The position numbers and the translations under genes were made by a program. The notes below the pieces were generated by a model. The model searched no databases. It had not been told where the DNA came from and was given only the letters and a program-made list of their open reading frames with translations. A stretch of DNA of 64,000 nt from a virus, in IMG/VR virus record IMGVR_UViG_3300013132_005385, positions 1 to 64,000 of that record; one strand, written 5' to 3'. Within the stretch, counting starts at the first letter, position 1, and each line of letters opens with the position of its first letter. Shown piece after piece: positions 19,505-28,522 of the stretch.

Positions 19505-21034
19505 TTATTCTTCGTTAATTCCGTCTAGAATGTCGGGATCCGATGCAAGACCAGCATTCAATGACCATTCTTTTTTTCCAAGTACTAATGTTTGATATAT
19601 TCCCTCGCTTTTTCTATAATTTATTTCGATTCCCAAAACAACATAATTTCCAGAGAGAAAGAGATTATTTTTTCTCGACTCCGAATCCTTCATAGAATTT
19701 GCAACCGGATCTTTACTAAAAGAATTTTTAGAGTCCGCAGTGACAGTGGAACTTCCCTCGTGAACTATGTTTACCACAATATTTTGTCCTCTATATATGA
19801 AAGGAGTCCATGCTCTGTTTTTTATCTTCAATAGCATTTTATAATTATCATTCTTATTCAGAATGTTTTGAACCATTGCCTGTTGGATGTTTTCATGAGC
19901 ATTTTCGTGGTAAACAGTACCAATGTATGTTTTTTTGATTTCCTCCTTGTAAATGTCTTCACCCAATCTTCCTTTGTTTATAGTTGCTCTTGCACCCAAT
20001 CTTTTATTTGTTATGCTTTCTATTGGATAGGTAACAAATTTATTTTTAGGCTTATCAGATTCAAGCTTAGAATCATAAAACTGTATATTTTGAAAGTATC
20101 CAAGGTCATTGTTAATTCTTCCCGCATTATGTTCCACAGAGAAAGCGGTAATAAATGTTGGGTATTTTTTAAAATTATTGGAATTAGAAAACATCAGGGG
20201 AAAGTCTCCTTCAAATGGTTTAGTTCCGCCCATAATAGATTTATTTTCATCTACCCCATAGGGAAGCTTTAAAGTCTCCATCTCGTTTTTATCATCGAAT
20301 TGCTTTCTCATATTGACAAAGTTCAGATTATAATATTGATCTATCCAGCAGTCGAAATAATCCTCGTCAGAAAGCCAAGAAGCATTAGATACATTTTTTA
20401 TAAATGAATAGTAGTCAAGGTTGGGGGAAATCCAAGTCATCTGGTCTGATGTTTTCTTCTCGTTACATGCAAATCCTAACCCCAGATCATTAGATATTTG
20501 TAATAAAGCATCGTATGAAGAACCGTTTATAGCCTTACAGATATGCTTGTATATTTTGGGAATTCTCGTTTCTCCCCTAATAGTAAAACTTATATATTTT
20601 CCAGTTGACCCGTCACTATCATTTCCTCCCAAATTACTAGAAAAGGTAGAAATTACCTCGGTAACTATAAAGTCCATTCTGATTGGCTTATATTCCTCTC
20701 CTAGTGCTCTTATATACAGCGAAATTATATCTCCGTCTTTGGGATATGATGTATAAATAAATCTTTCATCCAACGTCTGAAATCTAAATATAATAGTGGG
20801 TAAAAAAGTGCTTAGATCAAGAGTAAATGTTTGTATTCCGCTAACAAAAATATTATTTATTTTAATCAGCGGTTGATCCAATCCAGATGAGTTTTTCTGT
20901 GTGTTATTGGAAGCAAGATCTTGTTCCCCCTGATCCCCTTCCCCTTTGGATGTGTTGACTGTGGAGAGTTCATCCAATATTATTTCAGGCTTGGTGATTT
21001 GCAGTATGGTCTTATTTAGATTTATGTCCGCCAT
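19505..21034 (-). CDS. Baseplate hub protein, gp27/GpD-like
   Basis: A 509-residue protein with an N-terminal beta domain (FVSGIQTFTLDLSTFLPTII) and a central module SYDALLQISNDLGLGFACNE...SFIKNVSNASW, which matches the pattern seen in hub proteins of the gp27/VgrG/late-control-D group, where S.y..L..ia..lgl and W....y..l lines recur. These proteins form the trimeric hub around the spike. The C-terminal part has LFLSGNYVVLGIEINYRKSEG, another typical strand set. It lies between the LysM protein and the repeat-bearing baseplate protein, and two genes before the gp5-like spike, which fits a hub role. The family call is by pattern, not by a diagnostic motif. Confidence 0.6.
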   Translation of the reverse strand: MADINLNKTILQITKPEIILDELSTVNTSKGEGDQGEQDLASNNTQKNSSGLDQPLIKINNIFVSGIQTFTLDLSTFLPTIIFRFQTLDERFIYTSYPKDGDIISLYIRALGEEYKPIRMDFIVTEVISTFSSNLGGNDSDGSTGKYISFTIRGETRIPKIYKHICKAINGSSYDALLQISNDLGLGFACNEKKTSDQMTWISPNLDYYSFIKNVSNASWLSDEDYFDCWIDQYYNLNFVNMRKQFDDKNEMETLKLPYGVDENKSIMGGTKPFEGDFPLMFSNSNNFKKYPTFITAFSVEHNAGRINNDLGYFQNIQFYDSKLESDKPKNKFVTYPIESITNKRLGARATINKGRLGEDIYKEEIKKTYIGTVYHENAHENIQQAMVQNILNKNDNYKMLLKIKNRAWTPFIYRGQNIVVNIVHEGSSTVTADSKNSFSKDPVANSMKDSESRKNNLFLSGNYVVLGIEINYRKSEGIYQTLVLGKKEWSLNAGLASDPDILDGINEE

Positions 21035-21627
21035 TATCTAAAAATGTTTTTTTGAGCTAATTTAGATTTCAATTGGGTCAAAGATACGTTTCTATTGGAT
21101 TTAGTTCGACATTGACCTATATCAGGGCCAAAAATTAATTTGCCATCCCCAATTTGTATTTGTTGCTCTCCATCCGCAAGAATATTAGGAGGTAAAGCTT
21201 GAGCTGCATTGGATATATTTTTTGAGTTTAAATACTCCAATCTATCATTACTGATCTTAGATATCTTATCTTGTAGCTCCTTTCTAAAAGTCTTGGATTT
21301 ATTGTTCTCCTTAATTCTTCCGCTATTGGAAAGATCAGTAACTGTTTGATCTCCCGGTATTGCTAATATTTCTCCTCTTTCCAAACTTAATGGATTGGAG
21401 ATATTATTGATTTTCAGCATTGTTCCCAGGCTTGCTTGGGATTTCATATAAAGAAGAGCAACCAAATCTGCTCTCATCTCGGTTTCTTCAGTCACTAGAG
21501 CTATGGATCTGAGGGTAAATCTAACTCTTCTTGGATCCCATTCAGCGGGAACAAGGTCTATCATTTTAGCACCAGTTCTTGGATCTATTCTCTCTAGTTT
21601 TTTTTCTATGATATCTATACCTAACAT
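21034..21627 (-). CDS. Baseplate wedge protein with LysM-like domain, gp53-like
   Basis: A 197-residue protein. Residues ~50-92 read MRADLVALLYMKSQASLGTM...LSLERGEILAIPG, the canonical layout of a LysM-type domain (aDliA..Y....~l..il..N...p..l..G..l.iP). T4 gp53 carries such a domain and joins wedges around the hub, so the match in domain and context supports a gp53-like role. The C-terminal half is Lys/Asn/Gln-rich and likely flexible. The start overlaps nothing; the stop shares a base with the next gene's ATG. Confidence 0.6.
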   Translation of the reverse strand: MLGIDIIEKKLERIDPRTGAKMIDLVPAEWDPRRVRFTLRSIALVTEETEMRADLVALLYMKSQASLGTMLKINNISNPLSLERGEILAIPGDQTVTDLSNSGRIKENNKSKTFRKELQDKISKISNDRLEYLNSKNISNAAQALPPNILADGEQQIQIGDGKLIFGPDIGQCRTKSNRNVSLTQLKSKLAQKNIFR

Positions 21628-21642
21628 CTTTTAATTTTTTTA

Positions 21643-23493
21643 TTAATTACCAGGAAGATTTTCACCCGCAATTTGTCCCTGAACAACAGAAAGGGTTCCG
21701 TTTCCAGTTTTTCCTTCGGCAGTGATTTCAGCAAGGGATTTTCCGGTGATATCCTGGAATGCTCTAAGAGCTTCTTCCGATGTCGGGAGATTACCAAGGT
21801 ACATCCTTCCATTTCCCCTATTAAGCTGGGACTCAAAGTCTCCTTTGTGTCTTTGCCTAGCGTGTTGCATTTGGAAAGTTGCTTTAAATCCTATCGGGAA
21901 ATCATCAGGACCTAATGTTTCATCAAAATCTATAGTGACACTGGAGCAAATTAGATTTCCGACCATTGCAATTGGATTCAAAGGATTTCCCACAACCATA
22001 TGCCAATCTCCGGTTGGATATCCGCTTAACATCATAGGTTTAAAGTAGATTGTTCTTAGAAACTGGTCCGAAATAAAAACAGAAAGGGATTTCATAAATT
22101 TAGAATTAGGATCAACCCCTTTGGATGGATCCTCTATAAATCTTTTCAAGTCATCTGCAGCCTCCTTGGCGTATTTTTCAAACTCCTGTAGTCTATTCAC
22201 CGTATTTTGGCTTAGTACACCGCTGACCGCTTCCCTAATATATTGTAATGGATTTGTTAGAAGTTTAGCGTACCCCTCTCCTCCTCCAGGAAATCCGATT
22301 CCCACATTGGTCTGTTCAAGCCTAACCTCAGGAGATAAAAAGGTGCCATAATCTGATCCTAGCACTAAAATATTGGTCATTAAATCCAGAAATAAAAGCT
22401 TGGTGTTCATCTGACCAACGGAGGTTAAATTGTAATCAAACGCAAGAGTAAATGTCTCCATACCTCCGCTAAATCCTCTTCCTCTAACCATCATTTTATC
22501 TACAGTATTAAGATTAACAAATATTTTTTTAGATAACGGTCCACCAGCACTCGTTTCAAGATCTAGAAAGAATCTTCTCAATCTGTTAATCTGCCTCTCC
22601 GGATTCTCCAATGTTCCTAAAATTTTATCTATATCAGATGATGCCTGGGCAAGAGGATCAGAAAGTGCAGATTTTAAAACGTCTCCAAATGGTGTATTCA
22701 TTAATCCTATGTCACCCGTTTTCATGTTAAGCATGTCGGGCTGACTTTCTGGATTAAAATTTAAACCAGTGGTAAATTTTAATATTCCTCCTAGAGTGTT
22801 TCCCGTTCCCTCGCCAAAGTATGTTACAGCTTGGGCAACGGGTAAAGCTACGTTCAGTTCCCCTTTATCACTTATGATTTTTTGGATATGGTCTTTGGGT
22901 CCTTGATCCATAGACACGCTTTGTCCCGAAACATCAACTCTAAGATTTGATGTTGGAACTCTTAATGAGTCTAAAACAGGACTTGGAAATCTTCTTAAAG
23001 TAATCATTCTATTATTAGGAATAACACCATAATGCTTGCAAAATATAAAGTCCTTAACATTATAAGGCTGGGATCTATATTGGCTGTTCTGAAAGTCCAT
23101 AAATGCTGGAACCCCTTGTGAATTAGGTTCAGAAACAGCTTTGATGATATTAGCAGCAGTGGGATTTCTAGAAATTGCCGGGGTTATAATTCTGGCTGCG
23201 CTGGTTGTTTCGGATTTATGATATCTGACTCCGCTTTTTCCAAGAACATAATAAGCAAAAAGTCCAGTCAGTGGATTATTAGCTGAAGAAGCTTCATAAA
23301 ACAAACTTTTAGGAAGTTTATCTCTTTCACTAAGCTCAAATGTGCCAAAAACTTTATCACCAGCATTCTGAAAAGTAGGAGAATTAGTAGATTGTATTCC
23401 AGGTTCAATTACTGATCCTCCAGATCCAGCATTTGATACCGAAGGTGGATTTAATACCTGTCCCGTTTGATTTACTGGATTTTCGCCTGCCAT
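21643..23493 (-). CDS. Baseplate/tail-tube-initiator-like structural protein
   Basis: A 616-residue protein. The C-terminal third contains SGYPTGDWHMVVGNPLNPIA, then SSVTIDFDETLGPDDFPIG and FQMQHARQRHKGDFESQ, a pattern I associate with baseplate proteins of marine T4-like phages that share the tail-tube fold (gp48/gp54 type). The N-terminus is Gly/Ser/Asn-rich and probably flexible. It is the first gene of the baseplate run, preceded by an AAATATATAA element and an AAGAAAGG purine tract. It and the 987-aa protein may be the two tube-cap partners; the assignment between gp48 and gp54 is not possible by eye. Confidence 0.55.
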   Translation of the reverse strand: MAGENPVNQTGQVLNPPSVSNAGSGGSVIEPGIQSTNSPTFQNAGDKVFGTFELSERDKLPKSLFYEASSANNPLTGLFAYYVLGKSGVRYHKSETTSAARIITPAISRNPTAANIIKAVSEPNSQGVPAFMDFQNSQYRSQPYNVKDFIFCKHYGVIPNNRMITLRRFPSPVLDSLRVPTSNLRVDVSGQSVSMDQGPKDHIQKIISDKGELNVALPVAQAVTYFGEGTGNTLGGILKFTTGLNFNPESQPDMLNMKTGDIGLMNTPFGDVLKSALSDPLAQASSDIDKILGTLENPERQINRLRRFFLDLETSAGGPLSKKIFVNLNTVDKMMVRGRGFSGGMETFTLAFDYNLTSVGQMNTKLLFLDLMTNILVLGSDYGTFLSPEVRLEQTNVGIGFPGGGEGYAKLLTNPLQYIREAVSGVLSQNTVNRLQEFEKYAKEAADDLKRFIEDPSKGVDPNSKFMKSLSVFISDQFLRTIYFKPMMLSGYPTGDWHMVVGNPLNPIAMVGNLICSSVTIDFDETLGPDDFPIGFKATFQMQHARQRHKGDFESQLNRGNGRMYLGNLPTSEEALRAFQDITGKSLAEITAEGKTGNGTLSVVQGQIAGENLPGN

Positions 23494-23509
23494 CTAATAA
23501 AACCTTTCT

Positions 23510-23520
23510 TTTATATATTT
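23510..23520 (-). promoter_or_regulatory. Late-promoter-like AAATATATAA element
   Basis: AAATATATAA followed by AAGAAAGG lies 17-27 bases before the ATG of the first baseplate gene on the minus strand. The spacing suits a short leader, and the element matches other ATATATA elements in this window. Confidence 0.45.
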
Positions 23521-23528
23521 AGATTCGA

Positions 23529-23843
23529 TTACTGGACGTAAATGAACTCCAGATTGTCTCTCTCAAAATGTATAGAAAGATTTTTTCCTAAATTCCTGAT
23601 GGATGCCTGAGTGGAATCAGTAAATATCATGCAAACGTACTCTTCTTTGCACTTTTTTGATGTGTAGGATGCTATTTTTTTATTTACCCACTCCACAAAG
23701 ATCCATTCCCTTACGGGGTTCATTTCTTTATGGGTAAATCCGTTTGCTTCAAACCAACTATTCACATCGATAAGATAAGTAGGACCCGAATTGGGATTCA
23801 GGCTTTTCATCGATTCTATTGATTTGACAACATATACGGTCAT
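23529..23843 (-). CDS. Small protein, unknown (104 aa)
   Basis: Not recognised. The product is a compact alpha/beta-like protein with SGPTYLIDVNSWFEANGF, VREWIFVEWVNKKIASY and a C-terminal strand LEFIYVQ. It has one Cys pair (CKEEYVC). No signal peptide or membrane segment is visible. The gene is on the same strand as, and seven bases after, the small basic gene upstream, suggesting co-expression. Confidence 0.6.
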   Translation of the reverse strand: MTVYVVKSIESMKSLNPNSGPTYLIDVNSWFEANGFTHKEMNPVREWIFVEWVNKKIASYTSKKCKEEYVCMIFTDSTQASIRNLGKNLSIHFERDNLEFIYVQ

Positions 23844-23850
23844 CCAGATA

Positions 23851-24033
23851 TTAATCGTTTTGTTTTTCGGAGTTTTGGTTCGCCTGACGTGTTAAATGCT
23901 GTAGATGCAACATTTCTCCATATTCTTTAGCCCTTCTGGTTCTTTCCAGTGTTTGATTCAGGGTTTCTTTTTTTCCAAGAAGTCCCATTTGTTTGGCCAG
24001 CTTTCTTCTTTCTCTTCTAGATTGAGATTGCAT
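23851..24033 (-). CDS. Small basic protein, unknown (60 aa)
   Basis: A highly charged helical protein beginning MQSQSRRERRKLAKQMG, with an Arg/Lys-rich first third and a Gln/Asn-rich end. It may bind nucleic acid or be a small core protein, but there is no recognised domain. It begins a few bases after the Nudix stop and is followed closely by the 104-aa gene. Confidence 0.5.
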   Translation of the reverse strand: MQSQSRRERRKLAKQMGLLGKKETLNQTLERTRRAKEYGEMLHLQHLTRQANQNSEKQND

Positions 24034-24038
24034 ATAAA

Positions 24039-24569
24039 TTAAAAATTATTCTTGAAGTGTTTAATAAAAAGGGTAGACACTAAAGCATCGTCCAATGATA
24101 AAGCATCTGAAACGCTCAGCATTTCAAAATTTGTGTCTCTCTCGTTTTCTGAACCGTCAGTTGTTTTTTCTTCTTTTGCTAGTCCGGTCACATCAACAGA
24201 AAAACATGGATTAGGGGTTGAGATCATCTTTGATGTGTAGATGTTACCTAAAAACTTCCATCTTTTAACATCTTCTGCCGATATTCCAGATTCTTCTTTT
24301 AGTTCTCTTATAGCAGTTTGTAAAATATTGGCATCATGATCATCTGGGGATCCAGTAATTAGGGTTTTTGTTATCCCTCCTGGTCTTGCTGAGCTAATTT
24401 CAGATATTATACCAATCATAGTTGGATTTGAATCTTCGTCCATGATATATGGCATGATCACAACAGAAGGCTCTCTCTGCTCTAAATAAATAGATCCGTT
24501 GTTCTCAATTACATTGAGATATCCATTACTGTGAATCGTCTTCTTGGATTGATTGTCTATTGTCTGCAT
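24039..24569 (-). CDS. Nudix hydrolase-like protein
   Basis: A 176-residue protein with a Nudix box core AIRELKEESGI preceded by GSPDDHDAN. The REL.EE.G catalytic part is intact and should bind the metal; the leading part has one extra residue and an Asp where Glu is usual. Nudix enzymes hydrolyse nucleoside diphosphates linked to another group. The substrate (oxidised dNTP, NAD-like cofactor, ADP-ribose, RNA cap) cannot be told. The ATG at 24569 lies 44 bases inside the upstream gene; internal Met codons would remove the first strands, so the overlap is probably real. Confidence 0.75.
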   Translation of the reverse strand: MQTIDNQSKKTIHSNGYLNVIENNGSIYLEQREPSVVIMPYIMDEDSNPTMIGIISEISSARPGGITKTLITGSPDDHDANILQTAIRELKEESGISAEDVKRWKFLGNIYTSKMISTPNPCFSVDVTGLAKEEKTTDGSENERDTNFEMLSVSDALSLDDALVSTLFIKHFKNNF

Positions 24570-25131
24570 TCTTCTTATATATCTCCCTAATATTTTTTCT
24601 TAGGGCCTCCTTAATTAGTTCCAAATCCATATCATCAACCACAAAATTTATTATTTCTTTTTCAGCATCTTCAAAAGAACTATTCAGAACATCATATAAA
24701 CTTTTTGGAGGAAGATTAAGTTTCAATTTAAAATTCACATCAACCCAGTTGGGCTTCTGCTTTTGTAACAGGGATCTAATAGGAGAATCTATTATATACT
24801 GAGAATTCCCGGATGTATCGTCTATCAATTGTATATTTCGGCTTCTTCTGGAAGTTTCCCTTTCTCCAGGCGGATTTAATTCTCTTTCCCTGATTTCCCT
24901 GGCTTCGCTTCCATCCAATCTGAGCATAAACTCATCAATAATGGAGTAGTTTATTCTGGACCCATCTGTGAAATAAACCCAGAATATTCCTGTGGTTTCA
25001 TCGAATATAACATCTTGAAGATCAGTTATTGATCCTTTCTGCTCCCCTTTTAACCATTTAAAAGAAAATCCCTGGAGATCTTCTTTAGCCTTAATTAAAT
25101 CTTGGTTTATCGCTTCAATTTGTTCTTCCAT
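24526..25131 (-). CDS. Hypothetical protein, unknown (201 aa)
   Basis: The frame is open from 25173, but the ATG at 25131 lies one base after the upstream TAA and begins MEEQIEAINQDLIK; the longer form would start inside the Lys-rich tail of the preceding gene, so 25131 is chosen. The protein has a helical start, a short beta pair (GIFWVYFTDGSRINY), a charged linker with many Arg/Glu and a helical end. No family is recognised. Confidence 0.6.
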   Translation of the reverse strand: MEEQIEAINQDLIKAKEDLQGFSFKWLKGEQKGSITDLQDVIFDETTGIFWVYFTDGSRINYSIIDEFMLRLDGSEAREIRERELNPPGERETSRRSRNIQLIDDTSGNSQYIIDSPIRSLLQKQKPNWVDVNFKLKLNLPPKSLYDVLNSSFEDAEKEIINFVVDDMDLELIKEALRKNIREIYKKNADNRQSIQEDDSQ

Positions 25132-25132
25132 A

Positions 25133-25420
25133 TTATTGCTTTTTTTTAGAAGATTTTTTATCCATTTTATCATTATCTTCTATTATTTTAATTTCAGTGA
25201 ATCCGTCATTGGAATGGTAGCTAAGGTGGTCCTCGAGATCCTTCTCAATAATCCAGTGCTCCTCTTTTTTCTCTTTACCCTTGCCCTTTGGTATTATTCT
25301 TTCCCATATAATTATGTTATCCATAATCGGGTCAGGATGTCTATAAAATCTGTGATATGATTTCATAGATGTTCCTGGGGCTCTAACCTCTATAATTTGT
25401 CCATATTGCAACTTTTCCAT
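25133..25420 (-). CDS. Small charged protein, unknown (95 aa)
   Basis: Not recognised. It starts MEKLQYGQIIEVRAPGTSMK, has a His/Arg/Pro-containing turn (YHRFYRHPDP) and ends in a Lys-rich tail (DKKSSKKKQ). The first half could be a small beta barrel. Two AT-rich elements, TATATTTG and TATAAAATA, lie upstream in the gap before the glycosyltransferase gene's stop. Confidence 0.55.
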   Translation of the reverse strand: MEKLQYGQIIEVRAPGTSMKSYHRFYRHPDPIMDNIIIWERIIPKGKGKEKKEEHWIIEKDLEDHLSYHSNDGFTEIKIIEDNDKMDKKSSKKKQ

Positions 25421-25457
25421 TTTACTCTATTTTATAGGGCAAATATATGGGATTATT
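25421..25457 (-). promoter_or_regulatory. AT-rich promoter-like gap before the 95-aa gene
   Basis: On the minus strand this gap reads CCATATATTTGCCCTATAAAATAGAGTAAA before the ATG. TATATTTG fits the Bacteroidota -7 pattern TAnnTTTG, and TATAAAATA resembles the T4 late promoter. Either could serve; no clear -33 TTG at the right spacing was found. Confidence 0.3.
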
Positions 25458-26162
25458 TCAAATTCCATTTATCACTAAAAATTTTTCTTCTCCGTATGTT
25501 ATTCTATCGAGCTCTTCTCTGTTTTCTATAACAACCTCAGTTGTTCTTCCAAGTGTATTACTATGATGCTCAACTATGGAATTAGTCACAAGAAAATGAT
25601 TGATCCCCTTTTTATTTAAAGTCATTACATAATCATTGTCGCTATACCAATGTGTGTATCTTTCATCCAAATCCCCTATAATATCGTAAATTTTTCTTTT
25701 CTGTACTATACACCAGCCGGATATAGTTTCACGAATAACAAGTCCCGCATAAATACCGGTATTGATCCCGATTCCAATTTTAGGCTGGGTCATAGGACAA
25801 ATCGGGTAAAAAGACATAAAATCAGGATTGGAATCTCCAAATTCCATTATATTAGAGATCCAATTCTCCTTAAAGATCAGGTCGTTATTACAAAGAGCAA
25901 CATATTCCGATTTTCCATGTTTTCTGCCAAAATTTAAAAATTTATGGTAACTATATGGCATTGGAGATTTTAAAGTCTCTATATTTTCATACTGAGTAAA
26001 CTCTCTCTTCCAATCTATGCCCTCCTGAGATTCAACCACTATTGCATTAATATTGACATCAGATTCGGATTTAAAAAGGGAATCCAAACAATTACGGGTC
26101 AGACTAAAACATTCATCGTTCTTTGCGTAACTGACTATGATAACGTCTACATTTCTCATCAT
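25458..26162 (-). CDS. Family 2 (GT-A) glycosyltransferase
   Basis: A 234-residue GT-A protein starting VDVIIVSYAKNDECFSLTRN, with SEYVALCNNDLIF in the place of the metal-binding DxD and a later HWYSDNDYVMTLNKKG segment typical of GT2 acceptor-side residues. The predicted role is transfer of a sugar from a nucleotide sugar onto a glycan. The ATG overlaps the KdsA stop by four bases (ATGA), so it is translationally coupled to the Kdo genes. Donor and acceptor are unknown. Confidence 0.8.
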   Translation of the reverse strand: MMRNVDVIIVSYAKNDECFSLTRNCLDSLFKSESDVNINAIVVESQEGIDWKREFTQYENIETLKSPMPYSYHKFLNFGRKHGKSEYVALCNNDLIFKENWISNIMEFGDSNPDFMSFYPICPMTQPKIGIGINTGIYAGLVIRETISGWCIVQKRKIYDIIGDLDERYTHWYSDNDYVMTLNKKGINHFLVTNSIVEHHSNTLGRTTEVVIENREELDRITYGEEKFLVINGI

Positions 26163-26965
26163 GATTGGTATGCGTCTCTGATTCTAGAGGATTGTTCAAG
26201 AAAAGGTCCAAGCCTATCCAACTGCAGAATTGATTCGCTGTCGGATGCGGACATAGATGGAACTGGATGGACTTCAACAAATATTCCGTCTGCACCTGTT
26301 GCCATAGCAAAATTCATCATAGTTGAGACTAGGTCAGGATCTCCTCCTGTTGTACCAGAGCTTCTGTTAGGTTTTTGAAGACTGTGGGTGCAGTCAATAA
26401 TGACCTTAGTGCCAATTGATCTTTTTATTCTGGGTACCACAGTGGCGTCGACTATTAATTCATTATATCCAAACGTTGTTCCTCTTTCACAGATCATATC
26501 TCCAATACCTCCAAAAGCCCTATATTTTTCAATCACATGAGCACACGATTCAGGCGAAAGGAATTGTCCTTTCTTGATATTTGTTGGTTTGCCAGATTGG
26601 GCACAAGCTTTAATCAATTCAGTCTGTCTGCATAAAAAAGCAGGGATTTGGAGATGTGTGACGTACGGATCTACTAATTCAACATCAGTGGTTTCATGCA
26701 CATCGGTCATCACAGGAATCTGATATTTTTTACCTATTTCATGTAGAATGCGCAGTGCTTCTCTCTCGTCTATGCCGGTAAAGCTCTTAGAAGATGTTCG
26801 GTTAGCCTTCTTATAGCTTCCCTTAAAAATGAGATCGAATCCGAATTGATTGGATTTTTTAATCAGATATTCTGCAATGATTGAAGAGGTGAAATAATCC
26901 TCAATCACACATGGACCTGCTATTAAAATTTTAGCCTCTTGAGACCTCGCCGAGATATCCTCCAT
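26159..26965 (-). CDS. kdsA: 3-deoxy-D-manno-octulosonate 8-phosphate synthase
   Basis: A 268-residue enzyme, close to the usual ~270-280. It condenses arabinose 5-phosphate with phosphoenolpyruvate to Kdo 8-phosphate, an early step to the inner-core sugar of lipopolysaccharide. Motifs include ILIAGPCVIED (Cys19), FKGSYKKANRTS, PVMTDVHE, IKKGQFLSP, CERGTTFGYN, DCTHSLQKP and IFVEVHP. The Cys in AGPC points to the metal-dependent class. All expected substrate-binding motifs appear intact. It overlaps the kdsD-like gene by 35 bases and the GT2 gene by four. Confidence 0.93.
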   Translation of the reverse strand: MEDISARSQEAKILIAGPCVIEDYFTSSIIAEYLIKKSNQFGFDLIFKGSYKKANRTSSKSFTGIDEREALRILHEIGKKYQIPVMTDVHETTDVELVDPYVTHLQIPAFLCRQTELIKACAQSGKPTNIKKGQFLSPESCAHVIEKYRAFGGIGDMICERGTTFGYNELIVDATVVPRIKRSIGTKVIIDCTHSLQKPNRSSGTTGGDPDLVSTMMNFAMATGADGIFVEVHPVPSMSASDSESILQLDRLGPFLEQSSRIRDAYQS

Positions 26966-27515
26966 GGTGAAATTTGCTATATTGTTCTTTAGTGAATTTT
27001 CTTTTTTCTATGAGTCCTGCAACTATCATATCACAGATCACTGACATACACGTGGTTGATGTTGTTGGGGTTAATCCTAAAGGACACACTTCCTCAACTG
27101 GCCCAAACTGAACGACTTCGGCGCACTTAATTTCAAAATGATAACTCCTATTTCCAACTATGGCAACAATCAGATTTTTATATTCAAGGTTTTGCTGGAT
27201 TAGCTCCACCAGCTGAATTATTTCGGTGGTTTTTCCTGAGTTTGAAAATACAAACACTATATCACCTGGCTGAATAATTCCAAGATCCCCATGCTGTGCT
27301 TCTGAAGGGTGCATGAAGGATGCAGATATTCCGGTTGAACATAAAGTTGTTGCAAAAGCATGTGCGACCTGTCCAGCCTTTCCCATACCAGAAGTTATTA
27401 TTCTAGTTCTCTGGGTCATTCTTAAATCCAGCCAGTGCACTAGTTCGTCTATTCTTCTGACTGGTATCTTACTTATTGCATCAATTTCTTTCTGAATTAT
27501 CTCGTGGTAGTTCAT
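26931..27515 (-). CDS. kdsD: Arabinose 5-phosphate isomerase-like SIS protein
   Basis: A 194-residue single SIS domain without the two C-terminal CBS domains of cellular KdsD. It has GMGKAGQVAHAFATTLCSTG, HPSEAQHGDLG, FSNSGKTTEI and LGLTPTTSTT, the KdsD-type motifs, and ends near FHHGGYLGE, corresponding to HPGG.LG. The enzyme converts ribulose 5-phosphate to arabinose 5-phosphate, the substrate of the adjacent KdsA, which supports the call over other SIS sugar isomerases. Its ATG overlaps the gmd stop by four bases and its end overlaps kdsA by 35. Confidence 0.85.
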   Translation of the reverse strand: MNYHEIIQKEIDAISKIPVRRIDELVHWLDLRMTQRTRIITSGMGKAGQVAHAFATTLCSTGISASFMHPSEAQHGDLGIIQPGDIVFVFSNSGKTTEIIQLVELIQQNLEYKNLIVAIVGNRSYHFEIKCAEVVQFGPVEEVCPLGLTPTTSTTCMSVICDMIVAGLIEKRKFTKEQYSKFHHGGYLGEVSRG

Positions 27516-28522
27516 GCTTTTCTTTTATTAATTTGAAAATCAATCATCTCCTTTAGAATATCATATATCGTCATTTTAGATTCCCAGCCTAGATCATTCA
27601 GGGCTTTTGTGGAATCGCCGATTAAAAGGTCGACTTCCGCGGGCCTAAAATATTTTGGATCTATTGATATTATTGTTTTTCCCTGGTATAAGCATATTTC
27701 TGTAGCACCTTCTCCCTCCCATTCGATGTCCATACCTAATAAGAAAGCAGTTTTGTTCACTATTTCCCTAACAGTGTGGGTTTTTCCAGTGGATAGAACA
27801 TAATCTTCAGGGGTTTCCCTCTGTAGCATTCTCCACATACCTTCGACATATTCTCTGGCGTGTCCAATATCCCTCTGCGCATCAAGATTGCCCAGCTGGA
27901 ATGAATCCAATAGTCCAAGAGAAACATCGACCATGGAATCAACTATTTTCTTCTCCATGAAGTTTTCACCTCTTCTGGGTGAAGTGTGATTAAACAGAAT
28001 TCCATTACAAGCAAAAAGACCGTAGGATTCTTTATAATTCTTGATAATCCAATATCCATAGAGTTTTGCAACTCCGTAAGGGGATCTGGGATAGAATGGG
28101 GTCTTCTCCGTCTGGGGAACCTCCTGAACCATCCCGAAAAGTTCAGATGTTGAAGCCTGATACAATTTAGTTTTTGGGGAATGAGTTTTAATAGCCTCTA
28201 GAATATTTAGTGTTCCTATTGCATCAACCTGTCCAGTATAATATGGAATCTCAAAAGAGATCTTCACATGACTCTGTGCAGCTAAATTATATAATTCATC
28301 AGGTTGTAAATTGGAGACAAGATTGGATATGCTTACAGGATCCGTAATATCTGCATAGTGCCAATAAAAATTGGGATGTTCTCTAAGATGATCTATTCTC
28401 CATGTATTAAATGATGACGATCTACGAATTGTACCATGAACCTCGTAGCCTTTTTTAAGGAGAAGTTCCGCTAAATAACTACCATCCTGACCGTTAATTC
28501 CCGTGACTAAAGCTACTTTCAT
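27512..28522 (-). CDS. gmd: GDP-mannose 4,6-dehydratase
   Basis: A 336-residue short-chain dehydrogenase with TGINGQDGSYLAELLL (NAD(P) binding), TSELFG, the YGVAK catalytic Tyr/Lys and RRGENF, all typical of Gmd. It makes GDP-4-keto-6-deoxymannose from GDP-mannose, the first step to GDP-L-fucose. The frame is open to 28612, but the ATG at 28522 begins MKVALVTG directly before the Rossmann motif and is chosen. It overlaps the end of fcl by 29 bases, and the following kdsD-like gene by four. Confidence 0.95.
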   Translation of the reverse strand: MKVALVTGINGQDGSYLAELLLKKGYEVHGTIRRSSSFNTWRIDHLREHPNFYWHYADITDPVSISNLVSNLQPDELYNLAAQSHVKISFEIPYYTGQVDAIGTLNILEAIKTHSPKTKLYQASTSELFGMVQEVPQTEKTPFYPRSPYGVAKLYGYWIIKNYKESYGLFACNGILFNHTSPRRGENFMEKKIVDSMVDVSLGLLDSFQLGNLDAQRDIGHAREYVEGMWRMLQRETPEDYVLSTGKTHTVREIVNKTAFLLGMDIEWEGEGATEICLYQGKTIISIDPKYFRPAEVDLLIGDSTKALNDLGWESKMTIYDILKEMIDFQINKRKA

